Of a stretch of 64,000 nt of DNA, positions 1 through 11,009 are shown in pieces. Under the pieces are notes generated by a model. That model did no database searches. It had not been told where the DNA came from and saw only the letters and a program-made list of their open reading frames with translations. Every line of letters begins with the position of its first letter. Position 1 is the stretch's first letter. This stretch comes from Gymnothorax reevesii (Eukaryota > Chordata > Actinopteri > Anguilliformes > Muraenidae). The stretch spans positions 13,105,739 to 13,169,738 of the forward strand of contig CM056584.1 of the NCBI GenBank assembly GCA_029721435.1. Reading direction: 5' to 3'. A program made the translations under genes and the position numbers.

Positions 1-646
1 ATGACGTAGAGATGGTCAATAATTCTTCTTTTGGTATGACCGCAGATGAGCTGCTGCGCGTCTCTGAAGTCCGGTGTGCCTGTTCACACGGACATAATCT
101 GCTAATGTCAGCCTGAGCAGCTGTGCGGCAGCTGTCTCAAAATGGCCGCCAAGAATGGAACTGTGGGGAGTCGTCCTTCTTCTTTAACCCCCCCTCCCCC
201 CCAACACACACACACACAGGGGCGCACACGCACAGACTCCTTCGTTTCATCAGCGCGAAAACAAACATGCCTCCCCGTCGCCCATCTTACGTCCGTGTTA
301 TGCTTAATTAGTACATGGTTATGAAATCATAACATAATCTGTCTCCTGTTCCATCTCATCACGACGCTCATTTAGAAAGCCAACTTTTTTGGGGCAAGTG
401 AAATCTGGGATGTGGGGCCGAGGCGTTTTTGTGTGGGTCAGGGCGGAGGTCTGGCAGAAAGGCAGCTCTGGGGTTTGGAGGTCCCCCTTGTTTACCTTTG
501 CGGCGTCTGACACTTGCATAATATTGGGGGCCCTTGGTGGAGGCCTGGTTGCTTGACCCATCCATTCAAAATAAGCAGTGGCGCTCCTGGCCCATCTGTA
601 CAATCTCTCACACTGCACTGTAAATAAGAGAATATGCTCACGCTCA

Positions 647-673
647 TACACACACACACACACACACACACAC
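647..673. repeat. (CA)n microsatellite
   Basis: Uninterrupted CA dinucleotide run of about 13 units, followed by CA-rich sequence. The CA-rich tract recurs up to about position 925. Reading frames across it (Thr-His repeats, or Val-Cys on the other strand) are artefacts of the repeat. Confidence 0.95.
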
Positions 674-758
674 GCCCAAACACAGCCACTCTCACATTCC
701 CTGCCTCACCCAGACAGTTGTGCATATATGTATTCACACACACAAACACACACATGTA

Positions 759-789
759 CACGCGCACACACACACACACACACACACAT
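759..789. repeat. (CA)n microsatellite, second block
   Basis: A second nearly pure CA run about 90 bases downstream of the first. Looser CA-rich sequence continues to about 925 and ends where the Penelope-like remnant starts. Such runs are length-variable in vertebrates. Confidence 0.93.
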
Positions 790-939
790 AGTGATATAAG
801 GCTGGCACACATGAACTGTCCCTTTCCCACTCACATGCATATGCACGAATCTACTTACCAGCTCACACACATACCATACATTCATACATACACACACTTG
901 CACACACAGACACCCACACACGTATGCAATCCTGACAAA

Positions 940-1035
940 GTCACAGACTTGAGAAAGGCCATACAGGCCGAAACGTTGTCTGAATAAAAACTTGGCAGCA
1001 GGACAAGAGTGTGCGGTATCCTTCGCTTCAAACTC
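940..1035 (+). mobile_element. Penelope-like element 3' remnant with decayed hammerhead ribozyme
   Basis: The sequence shows a short hairpin, GGCC (957-960), loop ATACA, GGCC (966-969), followed at once by GAAAC (970-974), the palindrome AACGTT (972-977) and GTC (978-980), then an A-rich tail TGAATAAAAAC. This order (helix II, GAAA, weak helix III, GUC cleavage triplet) is that of the minimal type I hammerhead ribozymes known from Penelope-like retroelements, where a palindromic helix III is thought to favour dimers. The other half of the core, expected as CUGANGA before helix II, reads TTGAGAA at 949-955, so two conserved positions differ and self-cleavage is unlikely. No reverse transcriptase frame is nearby. 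The assignment rests on remembered family structure and no database search was done. Confidence 0.4.
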
Positions 1036-2560
1036 AACTACTACCCATTACCTGCACCTCGTAACTTCTGGTGTGCGTTGGCTTTTCTTCTTCAAAAAAA
1101 GTCACAGAGTAACTCACAAATATGTGCATTTGCTGAGTTTACAGACACAGCGCACCCACATCACTGGGATTCATGCACATGCAGCGAAGAATGCACTGTG
1201 AAACTAGCTTATTACATTTGTACAGCATGTAATTAAAGAGTTATGGTAGGGTTGCAATGCACTTTAAGGTTGGGTTAAGTACAGGAGGGGAGTTATGCTT
1301 GAGGTAGGGATTATAGTCAGCGGTATTCCTGCGGCTGTTTTGCAAATCTGTGCAATTACATAAACCCTGAACTTGTGTTCAACATAGTGTTCGGTAACAT
1401 GAGTTTGAGCCAGTTTTTATTATTTTTTTTACCTAATAAACGTTAGTTACACGGCCACTCTTCAGTTATCCTAATACGTACATTTCATATATCTCCTTCT
1501 CCTGAAAACAAAATACTGAGGACTGAGGAGATCACCCATATGTCACGAAGTTCTCCGTGTTTTGAGCAAAGCTTATGTTAATTCTCCTTGACCTAATATC
1601 AGTAAGTAGGTGCAGAATTGGCATTATGGTTGGTCCCTGCAGTCCATTTGCTTCTGAAATATGTATAATCACAATTATATGTCTAGCCCAGATCACAAAA
1701 GGGCAAAGAACCCCTCTGGAATTGGAGGCTTGCGTGTGACACAAGAAAGTAAGCGGGTTGAGGTACGCGCCCATTTTTAAAACGGCGGTTGGCCTCTCTG
1801 CTCTGAGCTGAGAAGCAGAGACTCTGTTGAGGTTTTCGTCGGCTGTGAAATGAGGCGGGATGATGAAGGCGGGATCCATGAACATCTACCAAGCTGTTGA
1901 AAACTATAAATATAATTTGACAAAATGAATGAAACGCATCCCCTCTTGAGTTTTTGCCTGTTGCACACGTGCTATGCAGACTAATGAGGTTCATATCCAT
2001 CAACGGACCTGGCTCCTGTGCCGAGATTAACCCCATACAGCCGACGGGCCCATATATGGGTCCATCAAATGGAGCTTCTGTCCTCAAACCTGTGGAACTT
2101 CAGGCCTATTTTAAATTGCATTAGAGAACCCAAGGTTTACAACAAACCTAAATATGTCCTGCTTAATTACGAAGAAATGTGTATTAAAATGATGCGCAAG
2201 ATCCGGATTTGTTCTATTTCAGGCAGTGCTGTGGCAATTAAAACATGGCATCTTGGCTTTCAATATTTATCTCAAAAAAATTCATATGTAAAAATATGTG
2301 GCCTTACTGAAGCACAGCAACCAACAGATGTGTTACACTTTCCTTCAATGTGAAAACCAATGTCTTTTCAGACCATTAACTTTCTTAAGGGAAAACTTAA
2401 GTAAAAAATAGAGTTTAAGGGGTTAAGGTAATTCATATCCCATAATTAATTTTCAACTGTTACCAATTTGGAAATGCCTAACAAGGAAAATAAACAATCA
2501 TACTTATCTTTTTTTGATAACCAATAATTCTGCACTTGATTACCGACCACTAGACTTAGG
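1036..2560. other. Unique, mildly AT-rich sequence; no gene seen
   Basis: No repeat structure, RNA gene or convincing exon was found. Reading frames of up to 134 codons on the minus strand (1683-2087) lack any recognisable domain and overlap others in different frames, as expected by chance. Confidence 0.5.
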
Positions 2561-2569
2561 AGTAATAGC

Positions 2570-4660
2570 TGACAATCATTTTTCAATTAATCGTGGAAGA
2601 CTGAAGACGACGGCGAACCGAACTCCTCCTCAAGGGAGAACAGGCTTTGGGAATCATATGCCGGGGGACAGTACAATGGCCGCTAATGACTGAAGAGCAG
2701 GATGACCCCCTCATCAGATCCTCCCGCTGTCATCCGACCTCAAAGCAGAACCAGATGTTTTTCGGGCAGGCGGAGCGAGAGGGAGGAGTCTGCTGTTGGA
2801 CTATAGGGGGCGGCTGAAGTGAGAGTTTTCAAGGAGCCATGATGTAAATTCAAGAAATGCAATATGTGTCTCATCATGGAGGGGTGCTGGGGGGGGCGAG
2901 AGTGAGCCCTCCTCCAATCCTTCCGCTTCATTTATCATTAGCCAGCAAAATGTTTTTCTTTTTTGGGTGGGGATGTTGTGTGTGGTAGTTCTGACCATAA
3001 AAACTGATTTATGGCTGTAATACGTTACCTTTATTGTCCTTAGGTGTCCCACTTGATCAAGAGGTCTTGGGTGGTTTGTGTGTCGTCAGGTTATACATGC
3101 GTGAAGATTGGAACTGATCTGAAAATGACTTTCAACAAATTCCTCTCACTTGGAGTAAATGTTCCGGTTCGTTGGTTCCCTTTCTTCAGATATGCGCAAA
3201 CTCCATTCTGCAGCATGTTATCTCACCTGAAAATGAAAATTCACACAAAATTTCTGGAGAATATTGGGGGAGGGGGGGGGGGATTCTTTTTTTGTTGAGC
3301 TGGCGATGGGGGGGAGATGATTCTCATTTTGTTGGGGGGGGATTGCTCAAATTCAGCGCCTTCCAGTACCTTTCCCATTTTTTTTTGTTTTTTTTTTTTC
3401 AAATGTGCGCATGTTTGATTAACACATGACAGTTGCGCATATTGTGACTATGGTGGGGTAAATTAGACTGTGGCGGGCTGCAATAGTCTCGTCAATGTAT
3501 GGGAAACACTGATTTTGTGAATGATTGGGGCTAATTTGTAATAGCATTGAGAAAGCGCCCAAATCACCATTCATACCTCATTATGATTCGAGACGGACAT
3601 CTTTGGCTCAGTGTGAGAAGCCTGTACTTGAGGGAAATGACGACAAAGTCCAGTTGCTTTCAGTGATTTGATTTTCTCTGACTGAATTCACAGAACCCAA
3701 TAATTATTAACGGTTAAATGTATTCCTTGAGAACTCTCTTTACTGACAGACAAAACTGCTGTGGACTCAGGGGAGGTTGCGTCTGGAGGTTGATATGATC
3801 AGCGCACGCCGGCGCAACGCTCGAACGCACCGCGCGAAGTTTTACACCGGCGGCGAGGAAGGGATCAGCCAGGCAAAACGGGTGAAAGGAGTCAAGTCCC
3901 CCATCATGATGAGAGACTAACGGCGGCGGGAAGCAGTTGATGACTCTGGACGTCTGACTCTGCAGAGATTCGGGACGATGACGCGTGCCTTCATTTGATA
4001 TATTTCTCAAGAAGTGCATTTAAGGATCTTGTGCCTGTTAATCAGTCATTGCCTTTTTTGTCCTCCCTCCCTCCCCGTACCTCTGAGGATCTGTACATTA
4101 ATCTCTGATCTGCGTTTTTTGCGGCACGACACCCTCCACATAAAAATGGAGGAGGGGATAGAGGACTTTGCCGAAAGGCCATCCGACACTTTTGTGTTTT
4201 TACACTCCTGTATTACTGTAAGGGTGCCGCTGCACTTTGGCCACACATCCACGTTAATCTCTTCCTCTATTCCATAGTAAAGACAGACTTTTTCATGACA
4301 GAATTATTTGTCTTTCAGGGTGAAAGGCAATGAAAGCGCAATACTGCTTTGGTAATAACATACCGCAACCCACCGAGCGTCTCCGACTGCAGGGGGAGAG
4401 AGGAACACGTACGTCGCTCTGGGGAAGATGTCAGTAATGCAATGCAGAGCGCGAGGAAAGAGCTGTTACTGGAACTTTGGCGCTGGGCTGTGGGATGAAT
4501 GAAGCAGCCAGGATTTGCAATGAGACATTAGATAGTGCACTGAATCTGGGACCTTATTGGTCCTAAGCTTTTCACAGCTGATTCTTTTCTGTTCCAGAGA
4601 ACAACTCCTGAGTGATATGAGGAAAGAGGTTGGCTGTTTGCTTCTTTCTAAGACTGTTAC
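2570..4660. other. Unique sequence with poly-G/poly-T tracts; no gene seen
   Basis: Contains G runs near 3271-3281 and 3310-3342 and T runs near 3380-3400. CpG-containing moderately GC-rich stretches at 2590-2900 and 3770-3990 are not obviously repetitive and could be regulatory. No exon with credible splice sites and protein similarity was recognised. Confidence 0.4.
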
Positions 4661-4664
4661 GTGC

Positions 4665-4668
<4 letters not shown>

Positions 4669-4703
<35 letters not shown>

Positions 4704-4722
4704 TGTGTGTCTGTGTGTCTGT
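4669..4722. repeat. (GT)n microsatellite
   Basis: GT run interrupted by single GA and CT steps. It opens a GT-(~140 bp)-GT arrangement with the block at 4874-4913. The intervening sequence (AAGGGTTTGGATTAGGCATG ... CCTCACAAGGATAG) resembles a microsatellite-linked repeat that I remember from many fish introns. Confidence 0.92.
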
Positions 4723-4873
4723 GTTTGCATTATTGCATTTTTTTTTCCGGTCAGGTAAGGGTTTGGATTAGGCATGCATTGCTTATTGTTAAGATTAGGA
4801 AAAAGCTGTAGAGATACACAAAGAATTAATGGAAGTCAATATATCGTCCTCACAAGGATAGACATAGAAGGAT

Positions 4874-4913
4874 GTATGTGTGTGTGTGTGTATGTGTGTG
4901 TGTGTGTGTGTAT
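4874..4913. repeat. (GT)n microsatellite
   Basis: Twenty-odd GT units with one TA interruption. Together with 4669-4722 it brackets a ~140-bp non-microsatellite spacer that is likely part of a dispersed repeat. Confidence 0.92.
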
Positions 4914-5664
4914 CTAAGCAGCAGTGTACACAGCCCCAAAGCTTGCATTGCCTTGTGGACACAGAAGCTGCTGATGGAAAAGCGGTTGGCCCAGAGGAAA
5001 GCGAAGTAATGCGGGTCTCGCAGGACCTCTGCACCGGCCCACGCATCCATCCTCAGAACCCATAGGTACATATCGCACACATCGCTCGGCACCACGGCAG
5101 TGTTCATAGATTTCTGGTCACGTGCCAGCATCCACAAGACACAGGCCTCAAAAGCCTACGGAGGAGATGTGCTGAATAACCTGTGATTATTCCCTCGACA
5201 GCTTTTCCTCTCACTTCACACAAATATCACTTTTTCATTTCATCCTCATCTCTCTCTCTTCTCAGTCTGCCGTCGGATACGTCACTTATCAGCAGTTCCA
5301 CTGGATGGGAAGAAAGTGCTGGTTGGATTGATTTGTTTAGTCAAAGAGAGGCAGAAAAATAAAGGAATATTTTTTGAAGGATAAACTGGATGTTTGCAAA
5401 AACACATCTAGGGTGCAATCAGAAGGGGGGTGAGGGGGCAGGAGGCGGGGGGCAGTGTGAAGGGGAAAACAGATGTGGTGGTCAGGGAGATGGGGCTGAG
5501 ATGGCCTGCAGGAGCCTGACACTGTACACCCACCCCCCCCACGGGGGAAATCCCACAAAGATAGCGAGCGGGCATTTTTCTGAGGACTCGCCCCGGGGTG
5601 TGTGTTTTTATTAGAGGGGTGTACAGTAGTTCACACACGCCAACTATGCGGTACGTACAGTATC

Positions 5665-5850
5665 TTTCCGGAAAATCGGTGCCTTCATCAGCCGGAGCGA
5701 GAAATCCGCTTCCGGGCTTCAGGTCGCACAAGGGGGCATCCGCTAAGAACGAGGAAATCGGCCGTGACGCTAATGAGGAGGACAAAAACGCTCCCGCATC
5801 CTGTTAAATTCTCCCAGGCGAAATTCCACTGCTCGTCTTACACATTTGTG
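5665..5850. promoter_or_regulatory. Candidate conserved non-coding element
   Basis: A non-repetitive, CpG-containing block with the homeodomain-type core TAATGAG and balanced composition, sitting between less complex sequence. It resembles fish/vertebrate conserved enhancers in texture only. No alignment was possible, so this is inference. Confidence 0.2.
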
Positions 5851-7250
5851 CAGTTCGTATATTGTTACAGTTTCTATCTTTTCTGGTATCGGGTAACATT
5901 TCTCAGTTACATCGTCTGCATCCTTTCCTAGCAATCTATGGCGAGATGATATGTGGAACACCTTTAAAAAATGGCATACTTCAGTTGAAATTAATTGAAA
6001 TTTAATTGGCTAGTTCAAATTAATTTGATTATACATGTACAAATGTCTGAATAATATGTTGGATAGCATATTTGTGAAGAGATGGCCAAGTACTCGTCTC
6101 TGAGGAGTGGGAGTATGAGAAGTACTGTCAGTATGCATTAGTGTCTTCTTTTCTAGAGGGCTATTGGCAAAAAGGATTAAACCAGATACCATCGAAATAC
6201 TAATACAGTTAATTGACCTGTGACCGCAGTTTCATAGGTATTTACTTGATGTGTTATGCTGTAATTTATTCTCAGTTCCCATACATTGACTGAAGCTTTT
6301 TTCCTATTTTAAGTATAAGTCAGAAGCTCAATAGGGCTTCCATTCCAGTGGTGTGAAAATCCGGAACCTTCAGAGATGTTTCGCTTTCTATTACAGAGAG
6401 CTGTTGCCCTTTGACCCTGTATTCCAGCACAGCCACGGCATGGAAGGCTTCCTCCACCTCTTCCTCCAGGAACAGTGGGGCGGTGATGCTGGCCAGCACA
6501 CTTGTTTGGTAAACAGATTTTTGCCCTGCACAACATCAGAATCACTTCCTGTTTTTCTCCATTTCCTTTGATTAAATGAAGGGTCTCTCGTTTCCGCCTG
6601 TGTTGCTTCAGAGCTTTGTGGGTAGTGACTGAGCTCATCGGAAGTGCGATCCCCGAGCAGCTGCTGCCCTTTGACCCTTTCTGATCTCAAGGGACGTAAT
6701 CTGTTTTTTTTTTTTTTTTTTTACACGAGGTCCAGCTTCTGAGAGCCCGTACCTGATGAGGCAGAAGGATCCGTGTCTCGGCATCAAACTGTGATGGGAA
6801 GCAAGGCCCTCCATCACAACCAGTATCAAAACAACCTTGGTTTTCATTCACTGCATAGAGCCAATCTCAGGATTTCAAATTTCGACCAAAAGAAAAACAG
6901 AGAAAAAGTAGATAAAGCTCAAAAAAAACAAGTTTAAATGAATACTCTAATGTTTTGTGAAAAATTTCTATTTTCAAACTTGGTCAGGCTGAGACAAAAT
7001 GTTGGAAACCAATTTATCCTCTGTATATCCAAGGCTCCGCTCCTGTGGATAGAATATTGTGTGAGCTTAGCATAAAGATTTGAAGCCTACAGGAGTCATT
7101 GGCTGTGCACCATCAAAGTGAATTAAAAAAAAAAAAAAAAACACTTAACAGCGATTTTGAAGCTGTCATATTTACACAGCGTATACTGTGTATTTGAAAT
7201 ACGTCTGGAAATGTAAAAAAAAACATTTTTTGAACAAGATTCATTCTAGC
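5851..7250. other. Unique sequence; no gene seen
   Basis: Contains poly-A/T runs at about 6703-6722 and 7126-7141. Short frames (for example minus 6309-6638) have no recognisable domains. Nothing else could be supported. Confidence 0.45.
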
Positions 7251-7258
7251 AGTTAGAC

Positions 7259-7567
7259 CAGAGGTGGGCAGCGAGGGCCGTATCTGTCCCTGGTTTTCTC
7301 ACCAACTTCTGGCCTTTAATTAGTTGATAATCTAAATGAGCCAAACTATTTCTGAAATCTGACATTTAAGGCGCATTTTTTTTAAATATCATGAATGGCC
7401 AACAAAGACTGTTCTCATCTCCCCACATAAAAATGTTTTCTTTGATCTAATATCTGCACAAATCTATATTTGTTTATGCGATCAATAACTCAATTAGTCA
7501 GAGTAATTGATAGGAATAAAAACCAGCATACACACCGGCCCTCCAGGACTGGAATTGCCCACCCCTG
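7259..7567. mobile_element. hAT-type miniature inverted-repeat element (309 bp)
   Basis: Left end begins CAGAGGTGGGCAGC and the right end finishes TTGCCCACCCCTG, so the termini are inverted (CAGRGGTGGGCA). The flanks are AGTTAGAC (7251-7258) and AGTTAAAC (7568-7575), an 8-bp target duplication differing at one base. CAGNGGT-like ends and 8-bp duplications are diagnostic of the hAT superfamily. The interior is AT-rich with no coding potential, so it would need transposase supplied in trans. The one flank difference suggests modest age. Confidence 0.8.
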
Positions 7568-7575
7568 AGTTAAAC

Positions 7576-8225
7576 GCTTAAAACCATGACCGCTGAACGC
7601 ATGTATTCCTTCTGCAGATAGGGCAGTCTCATCTCAGGTTCAAATCAGAAAAGGCTGTGGATCATTGCCTGTCCAGAGGAAATATTCATCCTTTCTTACA
7701 AAGTCATTCATGATCAGAAGCAATATTTCTGAGCTATGTAGCTACACACCTAAGTTTTTCTTTTAAATGAGTGAGAGCACTCTGTCAGGGATCTAACTAT
7801 ACTTTGAGTGGGGTGCAGATCCCTGAGACCATCTAACCTTTAACTTCTCCGGCGTGGATGAGAAATCGCTTTCCCTATTGCGCATTAGCCCACATTACTC
7901 AGCAATAATCTGAGTGATGCTGATGTAACTACTCACCAGAATCCCAGTTTTATGAATGACCAGCATGATATCTGGCGTGTAGGTCTATACATCTAGGCAA
8001 GATGTCGGCATATACTGTGGACTGGTCTCAAATCCATCATGGGGGACCACACACTGCTCGCTCGCTCATGCATTCACTGAAGTCTCCTCCAACTGCATGT
8101 CCCGCATAGTGGGTGAGAGCCCAGAATAAACCCCCAGCAAACGCAAGCAGAACGCACTAAATAATGCCGAGAGTTGCTCACTCAGGCTTCATACTAGTGA
8201 CACTGTCATTCACTGCTCCACCACA
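7576..8225. other. Unique sequence; no gene seen
   Basis: No repeats, RNA genes or exons were recognised between the 309-bp hAT element and the GC-richer block that follows. Confidence 0.4.
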
Positions 8226-8229
8226 CTGC

Positions 8230-8690
8230 CCGGATTCATAACTGTACTGGGTGAAAGGGGAGTGCAACGCTTGTGATCCCCTAACTCTGACATTGACAAA
8301 TGGCGCATTGGCTGACTTCGGCATAGCGCCACTCTTCAAGATAACTTTATTTAGTGAGCGTGAGGGGTGGATAAATATGAGACCAGAATGGCTGGAGGTA
8401 GAGATGGTGGAGCTAATCCATACAAATCTTTGTTTTAGTTTTTTATTTTTTTTTGCTTTCCGCAGTGCTGCTGGGATGAAAGTTAAATAGTGCGGTCGGC
8501 TCATGCATAATGTGGTGTTTGCGGACGGTAGAGCCGGGGCAGAGATAACAAAAGAGCGTGTGTTAGAGGCTGCGGGGCTCATGCCGTGCGCTAGCGGAGC
8601 CGCCAGTCGTGTAGCGCTGGCTCTGACGTGAGGGAAAGATTGATATTGTCGCTTGAGCGCACGCGCCAATAAAAACTCACTTCTATTGGG
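8230..8690. promoter_or_regulatory. Candidate conserved non-coding element
   Basis: A CpG-containing, non-repetitive block with several AT-rich homeodomain/TATA-like cores (GATAACTTTATTTA, CCAATAAAAACTCAC). A 173-codon minus-strand frame spans it but has no domain-like features. The open frame is more simply explained by composition. Regulatory status is inference. Confidence 0.22.
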
Positions 8691-8853
8691 GGGTGTCAAA
8701 TAACATACTTCATGTCAGAGTTTATAGGAGATGTGAGGATTACGAATAACAAGATACCTGTTTACAAATTATAAAGAAAAATTTTTTTTCTCTTTGTTCC
8801 CAACCTCCCAGGAAAGAACTCAGACAAGTGTGTTACCTGTTCTGGGACTAAAC

Positions 8854-9472
8854 CAGTGGTTCTTAAATTCGGTCCTGGTGCCCCCTGTGTATGCTGGTTT
8901 TTGTTCCAGCCACAACTGCAATTCTAGGATTTTAAAAAGCTGTTACTTTGTCTTAATTAGCAGCATTCCATGTTTAGAGTAGTTATTTACCATCTTAAGT
9001 CACATTTGGATGGTCATATTCATTCTGCTATGAAGAATAAAAACCCCTGAACATATTGTGTTTAATTTTCAATATTGCTGGGATTTTCAGGTGAAAACAT
9101 TTTTAAACAGATCAAATTAGTATCTGAATACAGGTGTTTTGAGTTTTCCCCAAATAACCTGCCCGAACCAAATAAAAAACATAAAACACAACAGGTGTGA
9201 CTCCATTGTTTGCCAAGTAAATTGTCAGGTTTTGCCACCATGTGTCAAGAGTTTCACCAATAAGGAACCTTTTGAATATTTATGTTGATGAAATGTTTGG
9301 ATAAATTTTTTCCCTCTGCCAATATTTACAATATATCTCAATGTGGATATTTGCATAAACGCACCTAATTAAAACAAATCAACTACTTGTTAAAATCCTA
9401 AGACTGCAATTGTGGTTGGAACAAAAACCAGCATACACAGGGGGGCGCCAGGTCCGAATTTGAGAACCACTG
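8854..9472. mobile_element. hAT-type inverted-repeat element (619 bp)
   Basis: Ends CAGTGGTTCTTAAATTC and GAATTTGAGAACCACTG are inverted copies, and the inverted similarity continues for about 80 bp on each side (CTGGTGCCCCCTGTGTATGC against GCATACACAGGGGGGCGCCA, and so on to CTGCAATT). CAGTGGTTCTC-like ends are typical of hAT miniature elements. The expected 8-bp flanks, GACTAAAC (8846-8853) and GACCGGAT (9473-9480), agree at only four positions, so the insertion is old or one flank was altered. The interior is AT-rich and non-coding. Confidence 0.75.
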
Positions 9473-9479
9473 GACCGGA

Positions 9480-9985
9480 TCATTCTTCGACATGTCTTTA
9501 GTGGCATCTTAAAACGGTCTCTCATCTCAGTGACAGTGTTGAAAACTTACTTTTAAAGTTCTTAATTGGCATGGTACCAACACACTGGTAAGTGTTGCTG
9601 AAGTATGCTCACAGAACTATTGGACTGATATGAATTGGAAAATGAAGGTAAATGAAATGCTTACGGATGGCAGTCAATGGGCTATATCAGGGTTACAAAT
9701 GTTATAAAGGGAGGGTCTCACTCTTTCTCTGGCTGTCTCCATATCTCTCCTCTCTGTCTCTATCTCTCCATCCCTCCTCCACCCCTCCTCATCTCGAAAA
9801 CACCTTGGCTTCCTGCCAAGGCAAACACGGGCCCAGCGGCGGTGGTGGCGGCGGCAGCGGGGGGGGCTCCCGTTCCCATGGCGACGACAGGGGGGCGCAC
9901 GGCGCTGGCCTCGGCGATTCGGATCGGCGGGCCAAACAAAGAGCCCAATTGAGGCTGAACGCGGACCTTTTTCGGGGCCTGGACG
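9480..9985. other. Pyrimidine-rich then GGC-rich unique sequence
   Basis: Holds a C/T-rich tract (about 9715-9800) and a GGC/GGT-rich block (about 9836-9880). The latter creates overlapping artefactual frames on both strands (poly-Gly/Ala/Pro). No gene is supported. Confidence 0.4.
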
Positions 9986-9989
9986 CTGC

Positions 9990-10280
9990 GTCCAAGCGTG
10001 AGGCAGAGAACCCAGAAACCGCAAGAACTTATCACGGCCAATCAAGAGAGTGATACTAATGCGGCCTGTCACTTGGGGGAAACCTGCAGAACAAAGAGGG
10101 TGTTTGTGAATGAGGGAGCGGGCCGTTAACAGGGGAGTAATGCGAAAGGATATAGGTTTGCTAGGTGTAATTACCTCACTGTAATGCCGGGAAAGCCCTG
10201 GCGCCTCTAATGCGCGTACGTCTCGCACAGAAATGACTTTGTCTTCGTCCGAAATGTCAAAAGGAAATAAACGAAATGAC
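9990..10280. promoter_or_regulatory. Candidate conserved non-coding element
   Basis: Non-repetitive block with several homeodomain-like cores (GTGTAATTACC, CACTGTAATG, CTAATGCG), CpG content and no coding logic. It has the texture of developmental enhancers in vertebrates. It is inferred from composition only. Confidence 0.25.
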
Positions 10281-10521
10281 ACAGCCTGGCCATGCTGCTG
10301 GTTATTTTTCTCTGAAGCGTTATTTTTATGTTGTTTTTCTTCTCTCGTTTGCTTGTTTGCTCGCTGAGACACTGCACCACTGTGTTACAAGCCGATTCTG
10401 TGGCTTGTCTCCAATTCTCTCCATCCCTGTACTGTTGCCAAAATCAGAACTCTTAGAACAGTATTGTAATGCCTTTATATTTATATGTTTGAAAGTTTAA
10501 AAATATCCTGTTATTAACAAT

Positions 10522-11005
10522 CCCATTTCTGGTGAGGTTGGGACAATATGTGCAAATATAAATAAAAAAACTGATCTGTCAATCATGCTTGACCTGTCCG
10601 AACCTGTAAAGTCATGATGTTTAGTGATATTCATTCTCTTATTTATTGTTTTTATGTCATTAAAAGCTGGTCTTGAATTTTTATGCCTGCTACATGTTTG
10701 ACAAGTTTCTTTAAAAAAAAAAAAAAAACTGCCCACAAACCCATCTTTTGGGAGCTTATTTTGGTGAGCTTGAGCAGTTGCTCCTGTGTTGAAGACACCC
10801 CCCCCCCCAAACCCCCCCACAACCCCCAATTTCCCCTTGCATAGATTTTTTCAGCTACTCAGATGTCGTGTGTCTTCATTTTTGTCTTATGGGCCTCTTA
10901 AAACACCACAAATTACAACAGAAGGCAGGTCTGGACTGCTGGTTGGCCAGTCAAGCAGCCACACTGTGATCGGGAAGCCACGCTGTTGTAATACATTGTC
11001 ATACT
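10522..11005 (-). mobile_element. Decayed Tc1/mariner-like remnant
   Basis: TTGGGACAATATGTGC near the left edge and a T-rich segment ending TTTGACAAGTTTC resemble the outer and inner parts of a terminal repeat in a common fish DNA-transposon family. Near 10921-11000 the minus strand reads a faint 'LDWP...SPDL' block (reverse complement of GTCTGGACTGCTGGTTGGCC), the region just before the third catalytic residue. The copy at 19975-21190 looks like the same family, with GGTGCTGGACTGACCTGCCT near 20990. No open frame survives. Poly-A (10712-10727) and poly-C (about 10798-10808) runs interrupt it. Confidence 0.45.
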
Positions 11006-11009
11006 TATA

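Noticed and set aside
8178..8699. 173-codon minus-strand frame
   Set aside because: No domain, signal or splice logic; more likely open by composition of a regulatory block.
9674..10372. 232-codon minus-strand frame
   Set aside because: Spans GGC-rich and pyrimidine-rich tracts; Arg/Pro/Gly rich without domain features, and the other strand is open too.
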